Below are positions 57,676 through 64,000 of a DNA stretch of 64,000 nt, one piece after another. Both the position numbers and the translations under genes were made by a program. Source of the DNA: JAAZCI01 sp046462535 (GTDB lineage Bacteria; Pseudomonadota; Gammaproteobacteria; Cardiobacteriales; Wohlfahrtiimonadaceae); contig JBKGVF010000024.1 in NCBI GenBank assembly GCA_046462535.1, positions 106,158-170,157 on the forward strand, in the 5' to 3' direction. The notes under the pieces are model-generated. The model did no database searches and was not told where the DNA came from. It saw only the letters and a program-made list of their open reading frames with translations. Within the stretch, counting starts at the first letter, position 1. Every line of letters begins with the position of its first letter.

Positions 57676-59545
57676 AATCAGAGAGTGCTGAGACTAAGCG
57701 TTTATGAATTCCACTAAAACGCTCTGTCTCCTGTGATAATCCTGAACTTAATGCTTGCATACTACTAAAAAGCGTTACTCTCTTTTTAGCTCGAGTTACC
57801 CCTGTATAGAGAAGCTCTTTAGTAATGAAAGGAGAGCCCTCTTCTGCCGTAAAGAGAAGCACATGATCAAACTCACTCCCTTGTGATTTGTGAACAGTCA
57901 TGGCAAAAGCAACTTCATGCCTTGGTAACGAATAGAGTGAATAACTTAGCTCTGTATGTTCAAAATAGGCCCGCAACTCACCATCACGTCTTAAAATCAA
58001 TCCGACATCTCCATTAAAGAGCTTTTGCTCATAATTATTTTGTGTGATCATGATGCTTAATCCATGATAATATTGCCCCTCCTCTCTAAAAAAGAGTGTC
58101 TGCTCTACTAATCGGTTCAATTCATCAGTACCATAGGGCCCCTTTCGTCGAATCGCTAAAAGTCGCGCCCTATTAAATGCAGAAAAAAGCTCCTCTAGTG
58201 TTATATCACTCCTCCTCAAAAGAGTATAATAATCACTAAACGCCTCCTGAATCTGCTTCCGTAGCAACGATTCATCAATAGGTAAGGGGTGAAGCGTTAT
58301 CTCATTACTCCCTTTCTCTTTCGCATCTTGAAAATGCTCAACCGTCTGGGTGAAATCATCTTTTTGCCTAGGTCGATTAATCAGATATGCAAGATATGAG
58401 ATATACTCTCTCTTTTCAAAACGATAACTCTTTACCAAGACACTTAAGTAATCTGGATAGAAAGCAACGTTTTCTCGCTGAAGATTATAACCGGTTAACC
58501 TTTGAATCTGCTTATGATTCTCCAATGAGTAAACTACTTTATTTCCTAATAGCGTGGTTTGACATAACTCATGTAAAACAGCCCCTGCTTCCACTGAAGA
58601 GAGCTGATCTCGATCCCCTAAAAAGAGAACCCTTGCCCCTTTAGGTAGAGCATCAACAACTAAGCTAAATAGGTATAGATCCACCATCGATGCTTCATCA
58701 ACAACGAGGAGATCAACCGGTAATGGCTCATCACTAGAGAAACGTGCAGTCCGCTTATTAGGATGCAACTGTAGTAAACGATGAAGAGTTAAACTCTCTT
58801 CTGGAATAAAAGAGAGTAGGCTCTCACTAATAGCCTCTGTCGCTAAATAATGTGCTCGCTGCTGATTGATGGATTCTGTTAATCGTGCTGCGGCCTTCCC
58901 TGTTGGAGCGGCAAGCATAATTCGTAATGGCTCTTTGGGATAAAACTGTTGGTGATGCTCGATAAGCAGAAGGAGAATTTTAAAAACAGTTGTCGTCTTA
59001 CCTGTACCCGGCCCGCCAGAGATAATAGAGAGGGATTGCCCTAATGTATTAGCAGCAGCAACCTTCTGATAGTCGATCTGCTCATCACCTTTTGGAAAAT
59101 AATGTGCTAAACGCTTCTTAAAGAAGTCTAGCTCCTCTTCAGTATATGGTATGAGTCCTTGCCGCTCTTTAAAAAATGAGACCACCTGCTCTTCATACCG
59201 ATAGTTCTTCTCAAAATAGATCCCTTCATCACTTACCAGCAATGGGGATGGCAGCTGCACAAAGATCTCCTCCCACTCCTCTCTTTTCTTAATCTTTGCT
59301 TCATTTAAGAGCTCTTTTGCATACTGCTGCGCCGCTAGCTCCTCTTCTTCTAAAAACCATCGCTCTACATTATAAAAATAGCTTCGTGGCACCATCACAT
59401 TTCCATACCGATAGGCTCGACTCACTAATGCCGCAATAAGACGAGCTGCAACGGACACATCATTAAAGAGCTGACTAAAATAGTAATCGAGATAGGTAAA
59501 GTAACCCGCATCCACACCTTCACACAACTTCTGATTAAATGTCAC
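57674..59545 (-). CDS. recD: Exodeoxyribonuclease V alpha subunit RecD
   Basis: Fast 5'-3' helicase of RecBCD, for double-strand break repair and Chi recognition. I place the start at the GTG at 59545, just after GGAGGGG, rather than the GTG at 59557 that precedes this site. The 623 residues have a small N-terminal domain, then SF1 helicase motifs: Walker A GGPGTGKTTT near 176, DLLVVDEASMVDLYL, FLGDRDQLSSVEAG, and the C-terminal AMTVHKSQGSEFDHVLLF and YTGVTRAKKRVTLFSS. Its start lies within the end of recB (11-base overlap). Confidence 0.95.
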   Translation of the reverse strand: MTFNQKLCEGVDAGYFTYLDYYFSQLFNDVSVAARLIAALVSRAYRYGNVMVPRSYFYNVERWFLEEEELAAQQYAKELLNEAKIKKREEWEEIFVQLPSPLLVSDEGIYFEKNYRYEEQVVSFFKERQGLIPYTEEELDFFKKRLAHYFPKGDEQIDYQKVAAANTLGQSLSIISGGPGTGKTTTVFKILLLLIEHHQQFYPKEPLRIMLAAPTGKAAARLTESINQQRAHYLATEAISESLLSFIPEESLTLHRLLQLHPNKRTARFSSDEPLPVDLLVVDEASMVDLYLFSLVVDALPKGARVLFLGDRDQLSSVEAGAVLHELCQTTLLGNKVVYSLENHKQIQRLTGYNLQRENVAFYPDYLSVLVKSYRFEKREYISYLAYLINRPRQKDDFTQTVEHFQDAKEKGSNEITLHPLPIDESLLRKQIQEAFSDYYTLLRRSDITLEELFSAFNRARLLAIRRKGPYGTDELNRLVEQTLFFREEGQYYHGLSIMITQNNYEQKLFNGDVGLILRRDGELRAYFEHTELSYSLYSLPRHEVAFAMTVHKSQGSEFDHVLLFTAEEGSPFITKELLYTGVTRAKKRVTLFSSMQALSSGLSQETERFSGIHKRLVSALSD

Positions 59546-62500
59546 TCTCCCCTCCACTAAATAACTTATCTAACATCGTCACAGTACTCTCCTCTGGTCG
59601 ATTAAAATAGACCCCATTTGTCGACTCTTCTCCCCCCATTCCCCGTAAAAAGAGATAGTAGACTCCTCCAAAATCACGCTCATAACTAAAGGTGGAATCG
59701 ATCCTCTTTAAAAATCGAACAAGAGCTACTGTATATAAGAGATACTGCCAATCATAATTAGCCGCCGCCACCGCATCTTGTAGAGCATCCTGACTATAAT
59801 TATGATAATACTCACCTAAAAAATTACTCTTATAATCACAAATATAGTAACGCCCTTCCCAAAGAAAGATCAGATCGATAAACCCTCTTAACATCCCAAT
59901 TAATGGGGTAAAGTTAAAGTGTGATATCCCCCCTCTCTCACCTCGATGTAAGGTTAATGCTTGGGTAATCTGTTGTGGTGTTAGTAGCTGCTCAACAGGA
60001 AAGAGAAATTCAAGCTCTTTAAGGTGGTTGCCGGCAGAGAGTATCTTAAAGAGTGTTAAATCACTATCGAGCGGATGATTCAGTACATCTGCTAACCATT
60101 GAGCTAAGACATCCCCTTTATCTAACAGCTCATGTCGTAACGTTGACCCTTCAATCTCCTTGGATATCTGCTCAGCACAGCTCAACGCTTCTGGAGGTAA
60201 ATGCTCAAAAAGATCATGAAGAAAATTCCCAAACTCTGCACCCTTAGGGTAATCTAACGTGACTATAGGATCCCCCTCCTTCCTGAGCTCATCCTTCCTC
60301 TGCAATATAACTTCATCCTGAAGCGCATCATTACTATAAAATGTGGACTCTGCATTGTAAGCGAGATGGGAAAAACTCGTGAATCGCCACTCCCTCTCGA
60401 TAGAGCCGGTAAAAGTTGCCGCCACTAGAGAGGATGACTCCTCTTTTAAAGAGATCTCACCTAGTTGAGGTAGCTCCTCCTTAATCTCTACTACACCGAT
60501 CGACCTATCCTGAAATAATGCTTGAGGAATCTCCCGCTTCTCTGGCTCTAACATAAGCAGCTCCCCTAACACCGTTCTCTGGGCAATCCAGTTTTTGGCA
60601 TAAGCATTGCTGCTGCTTTTTGCATTAGAGACATACCCAATTCGACAATGATACTTAGCCCGTGTAATAGCAACATAAAATAGTCGTATCTCTTCAGCAA
60701 AACTCTCCTGATACAGTAACTCCTCCTCCTCCTCTGTCGCCTTGAAAGTGTGATCTAATCTCTTTAGATGGGGATTGTAAAAAGTACCACTCCTCTCTCT
60801 ACGTACCAATTCAAAGGGGTAGGGATAAAAGACGATAGGGAATTCCAACCCTTTAGATTTATGTATTGTCAATATCTGAACAGACTCAAAATCACTCTCT
60901 AGACGAAGTGTACGCTCCTCCTCTGTCTCCCCCTCCTCATCTATTTGAGAGGCAAGCCACTGCAAGAGTAGCTCACTTGAGAGAAATTGTTGAGCCTCTA
61001 ACAGCTCTGATAAATGTAACAGGTCCGTAACATAGCGCTCCCCTTCAGGTAGAGATCGTAAACGAGCTAACCGATTTGAGCTCATCAGAAAATGGCGGAT
61101 CATAGATAAGGGACCTGATGAGTTCCAGAGTAATTTTAGCTCCTCCCGCTCAATCAGATATGCTTCATAAAGAGCAGGTGTCTGAATAACTTCCTGATAC
61201 TCTCTTACGGAGATTCCATAGAGAGTAGATGCTAATAGTTGTTTCGCTAGACGAGCATCATAAGGGTGAGCAAGGCTCTTAAATAGCAATAATAGGTCAG
61301 CGGCTATTGGAGATTGAAAAACATTGCTTCGCTCCGATAGATAGACTGAGTTGATTCCATAGCTCCGCAACACCTCTTTAATTATCTCTGCTTGTCCCCC
61401 ACTCCTTACTAAAAAAGTAATATCTTTAGGGGTGACAACGCTCTCCTCCCCTCCAACGACAAATCGCCCCTCTTTTAATAGTGCCTCTACCTCTCTTGCC
61501 ATCTGATGAGCAATAAGCAATCTCGCCTCACTGACAAGACCACTTGTCGAAGTAGAGAGGAAGGTAATCCCCTCTTTTGAATCTACCTCTGACCACTTTA
61601 GGTACTCCTGATCCCCCTTTTTATGGCTCTGTACAGGCACAAATGGGATGTCAGTTACCTTAAAAGGATTCTCTTTAAAGGTGAAAAGATGATTAACCGC
61701 CTGTATCAATGACTCTGTTGAGCGATAATTTACTCCTAATGTATAGATATTATCTGCTCTCTCTTTTGCCTGTAGATAGACAAAAATATCTGCGCCACGG
61801 AATTTATAAATGGACTGTTTTGGATCTCCAATCATAATGAAAGGGATCGATGGCTCCTTAAAAAAAAGCTCATTAAAGATAAAGAATTGGTACTCATCCG
61901 TATCTTGAAACTCATCTATCATTACTGCCTGATACTGTTGATGTAACTCTCTTCTTAAGAGCTCTGGTGTATCTTTTAATGCATCATAAAGCCGAATTAA
62001 AATATCATTAAAACCCATCTTTTGATGAGTAAGCTTTATCTGTTTTAACTCCTTATCTATACGATACGCCGCGAATAGTAATAATTCCGTTTCGAAATCA
62101 AATGTCTCTACAAACTCAATAAGCTTTTCTACCTTATGAAAGAGTGGGTGTTCTATCAGCACCCCCCCTTTCCTAAGTCTACTCTGTATAAAGGTTATTG
62201 AAAAAAAACTTAACTCATCTATAGGTGGGAGTAAGCTCGTCGTTAGCTGCCATTCAGTAATCGCCACCATTTTTTTTTCAATTTGACTTGGGGAGTAACT
62301 ATTTTGCCTCAAAGGGCTCTCTAATAGCGCGGTTTTAAGATTTTCACTCTCTAAGGCCCACTCTTCCTTAAAGGAGTTCACCTGCTCTTTTAGCTCTAAA
62401 ATCTTCGTCTCTAATTGCTCACGCTCTCGCATCACTGTAGTGCGATCTACAAGTAAATTAGGCTTTTTAAGATAAGGACGAATCTTCTTTAATAATGAAA

Positions 62501-63077
62501 TCGGATCTTTATAATACTGATTGGCAAATTGAGCAAGATCCTTTGAAAAATAGTAACATTCTTTACGCCAAAAATTATAGGCCGCCTCATGTTCTAAAGG
62601 CTCTACTCTCTGTACTAACTCAGCCTCAAAGGGCAATGCTGCACTGAATGCATTCTTCACTATCACCCGTTGACAAAATCCATGTATTGTAAAAATAGCT
62701 GCTTGATCGATACTTCGCTCTGCCTCAATAAGCCTATTAATCGCTGCTATCGCTTCCTCTTCACCTTGTAGCTCAATTGCGGCCACTAGCTCAGATAGTA
62801 CAGGATCATCACTCTCCCCAAACAGTAACGCACTCTTTAATTCAACAATACGTCTATAGATGCGCTCCTTTAACTCTTCAGTAGCTGCTCGGGTAAATGT
62901 AACTAACAAGATCTCTTCAATAGGAATCGCATTTCGCCCCTCCACCAGTCCTAATAGAAGACGCATCACCAATGTTGTAATAGTAAATGTTTTACCTGTC
63001 CCCGCAGAAGCTTCAATTAAAATGTTCCCTTCAATCGGAACATTGATCGCATCCAATAACTGATATTCTTCACTCAT
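59535..63077 (-). CDS. recB: Exodeoxyribonuclease V beta subunit RecB
   Basis: Slow 3'-5' helicase and nuclease of RecBCD. The 1180 residues have Walker A ASAGTGKTFT near 23-32, VTFTRAATEELKERIYRRI, MIDEFQDTDEYQ, FIMIGDPKQSIYKFRGAD, GVNYRST, LTIHKSKGLEFPIVF and YVAITRAKYHC, so the UvrD-like helicase is complete. The C-terminal nuclease domain shows the catalytic D and DYK near 1065-1082 (GFIDLIFLW, then ICDYKSNFLG). recD follows with an 11-base overlap. recC, which normally precedes recB, is not here; a rhodanese gene is. Confidence 0.96.
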   Translation of the reverse strand: MSEEYQLLDAINVPIEGNILIEASAGTGKTFTITTLVMRLLLGLVEGRNAIPIEEILLVTFTRAATEELKERIYRRIVELKSALLFGESDDPVLSELVAAIELQGEEEAIAAINRLIEAERSIDQAAIFTIHGFCQRVIVKNAFSAALPFEAELVQRVEPLEHEAAYNFWRKECYYFSKDLAQFANQYYKDPISLLKKIRPYLKKPNLLVDRTTVMREREQLETKILELKEQVNSFKEEWALESENLKTALLESPLRQNSYSPSQIEKKMVAITEWQLTTSLLPPIDELSFFSITFIQSRLRKGGVLIEHPLFHKVEKLIEFVETFDFETELLLFAAYRIDKELKQIKLTHQKMGFNDILIRLYDALKDTPELLRRELHQQYQAVMIDEFQDTDEYQFFIFNELFFKEPSIPFIMIGDPKQSIYKFRGADIFVYLQAKERADNIYTLGVNYRSTESLIQAVNHLFTFKENPFKVTDIPFVPVQSHKKGDQEYLKWSEVDSKEGITFLSTSTSGLVSEARLLIAHQMAREVEALLKEGRFVVGGEESVVTPKDITFLVRSGGQAEIIKEVLRSYGINSVYLSERSNVFQSPIAADLLLLFKSLAHPYDARLAKQLLASTLYGISVREYQEVIQTPALYEAYLIEREELKLLWNSSGPLSMIRHFLMSSNRLARLRSLPEGERYVTDLLHLSELLEAQQFLSSELLLQWLASQIDEEGETEEERTLRLESDFESVQILTIHKSKGLEFPIVFYPYPFELVRRERSGTFYNPHLKRLDHTFKATEEEEELLYQESFAEEIRLFYVAITRAKYHCRIGYVSNAKSSSNAYAKNWIAQRTVLGELLMLEPEKREIPQALFQDRSIGVVEIKEELPQLGEISLKEESSSLVAATFTGSIEREWRFTSFSHLAYNAESTFYSNDALQDEVILQRKDELRKEGDPIVTLDYPKGAEFGNFLHDLFEHLPPEALSCAEQISKEIEGSTLRHELLDKGDVLAQWLADVLNHPLDSDLTLFKILSAGNHLKELEFLFPVEQLLTPQQITQALTLHRGERGGISHFNFTPLIGMLRGFIDLIFLWEGRYYICDYKSNFLGEYYHNYSQDALQDAVAAANYDWQYLLYTVALVRFLKRIDSTFSYERDFGGVYYLFLRGMGGEESTNGVYFNRPEESTVTMLDKLFSGGESDI

Positions 63078-63190
63078 TCTCTCTACCCATCTAATAGATC
63101 ACCCTATACATTATAAGTTATGAGCAATAAAAAAACCTATCTCATTGAGATAGGCTATCTTTTATTTAAAATGTAGCAATGTAACGTATT

Positions 63191-63739
63191 TTAGTTATCA
63201 ACTCGATAAATTTTCTCAGGATTCGCTAAGCTCTGCCATGGTAAACCAGAGTTTTGCCAACCATTTTTGGTTCTCATACCTTTTTGCTCACCCTCTTTAT
63301 GTGCCGATCCTTGGAAACCATTTTCCACATATCGGACATTTTCAAATCCGGCATCAATCAGATATTGAGCGCTAGGTAATCCTCTTTCACCACCTGAACG
63401 ACACATTGTAACAATCATTGTCTCTTTTGATAAATTACGCTCTTCTAAAGCTGCTTCAACTTCTGCGACAAAATTTGGATTAAGATTAAGCTTAAAAACG
63501 CCTTTCTCATCATCCCACTCATTTCTATCCACTAAAAAGAATGGAATATTCATATCAACTACATCAGTAAAACCAATAAAGACTATCTCTACAGGATCTC
63601 TTACATCCAAAAACAGTATCTCCGTCTGCTCTTCCGTCTTTAATTTATATACTTCATCAGCTGATATACTTAAGTCTGCAGCCTCTGCTACTAAACTTAA
63701 GAGTAGTATGGAACAAAGAAATCCTAATCGCTTTATCAT
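63191..63739 (-). CDS. Secreted single-domain rhodanese-like protein
   Basis: Sulfurtransferase-fold protein with a signal peptide. I choose the ATG at 63739, preceded by TAGGAG at proper spacing, rather than a longer form; the protein then starts MIKRLGFLCSILLLSLVAEA, cleaved near EAA. The rhodanese domain shows ILFLDVRDPVEIVFIGFTDV and the active loop CRSGGERG near residue 112, which has the persulfide cysteine. A second half SAQYLIDAGFENVRYVENGF is typical. No partner is evident. Periplasmic rhodaneses are linked to thiosulfate or cyanide metabolism or to disulfide quality control; the role here is unknown. Confidence 0.87.
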   Translation of the reverse strand: MIKRLGFLCSILLLSLVAEAADLSISADEVYKLKTEEQTEILFLDVRDPVEIVFIGFTDVVDMNIPFFLVDRNEWDDEKGVFKLNLNPNFVAEVEAALEERNLSKETMIVTMCRSGGERGLPSAQYLIDAGFENVRYVENGFQGSAHKEGEQKGMRTKNGWQNSGLPWQSLANPEKIYRVDN

Positions 63740-63883
63740 ATTTTCTCCTAATAACTCATTATCTACAAGATTATATAATATCAAAGTAGGATTTATTCTG
63801 TTGATAAAGTTTTTTATAATCATAATTAATAATACTGATCATATTGGTCAAAGAGCCCTCTTCCCCCATTATCGTTGCCCAAG

Positions 63884-63919
63884 AAAAACCCCCTTGACTC
63901 ACATTGAATCAAGGGGGTT
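63884..63919 (-). terminator. rRNA operon terminator
   Basis: On the minus strand AACCCCCTTGA and TCAAGGGGGTT are perfectly complementary (63909-63919 with 63887-63897), followed by TTTTTC. It lies just downstream of the 5S rRNA 3' end. Confidence 0.9.
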
Positions 63920-63926
63920 ATATTTA

Positions 63927-64000
63927 AGCCCTGGAGATGACCTACTCTCACATGGGACATGCCCACACTACCATCGGCGCTACTACGTTTCACTTCTGAG
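63927..64000 (-). rRNA. rrf: 5S ribosomal RNA, 3' part (runs off the window edge)
   Basis: Read leftward from the right edge: CTCAGAAGTGAAACGTAGTA, GCGCCGATGGTAGTGTGGGC, then the CATGTGAGAGTAGGTCATCT stretch and CCAGGGC, matching the 3' half of bacterial 5S rRNA. About 74 of roughly 115-120 nt are inside the window; the 3' end is estimated to within a few bases. It implies a complete rRNA operon transcribed leftward from beyond the right edge. Confidence 0.95.

Noticed and set aside
1..64000. CRISPR arrays, insertion sequences, prophage or integron structures
   Set aside because: No repeat-spacer periodicity, transposase, integrase or phage gene was seen anywhere in the window.

Overview
This window is chromosome of an AT-rich Gram-negative bacterium, most probably a low-GC gammaproteobacterium. 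Supporting signs are the dnaX-ybaB-recR block, 4.5S RNA, Fur, MlaC, MurB, PpiD, sspA-sspB, recBD and a Rieske/cytochrome b/cytochrome c1 respiratory operon. The overall style fits the Cardiobacteriales (Ignatzschineria or Wohlfahrtiimonas-like), but that genus-level guess is inference and cannot be confirmed here. I see no insertion sequence, prophage, CRISPR array or defence island. Almost everything is recognisable housekeeping or transport, so the novelty lies mainly in regulatory RNA, leader sequences and paralog expansion.

Layout: 0-6.4 kb holds amino-acid biosynthesis (hom, ilvB-ilvN-ilvC, a class II DAHP synthase). 6.4-11.4 kb holds accA, a DUF815 ATPase and an amino-sugar catabolic operon (SIS deaminase, nagA, an AEC transporter). 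11.5-15 kb is on the minus strand: hinT, recR, ybaB, dnaX with an A9 slippage tract, 4.5S RNA, tRNA-Cys and tRNA-Gly. 15-21 kb, also minus, holds envelope genes (STAS/MlaB-like, mlaC, murB, ppiD, a GT39 transferase) and fur. 21-30 kb, plus strand: fbp, a TRAP transporter with two tandem TakP-like binding proteins, efp and petABC. 30-38 kb: sspAB, xseA, mazG, kdsB, psd, the rpsF-rpsR-rplI operon and a DegP-type protease. 38-42 kb: an SLC13 anion transporter and hemW.

42-50.6 kb is the most distinctive region. gabT and gabD (GABA to succinate) flank three tandem paralogous APC-family permeases separated by long, structured intergenic regions with terminators, inverted repeats and shared leader motifs. 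50.7-54.7 kb has a truncated SSS symporter with a DUF485-like partner, a DUF4253 protein, and an mgtE lacking its N-terminal domain behind a clear M-box magnesium riboswitch. 55-64 kb: leuS, recD and recB without an adjacent recC, a secreted rhodanese, and the 3' part of a 5S rRNA gene running off the right edge.

Best candidates for something undescribed: (i) the mazG-kdsB intergenic region, with a nine-codon ORF behind an excellent ribosome binding site followed by a nested hairpin ending in a terminator; (ii) the conserved leader sequences of the APC/gab locus; (iii) the dnaX A9 tract, where both alternative frames stop quickly, predicting tau and gamma forms.
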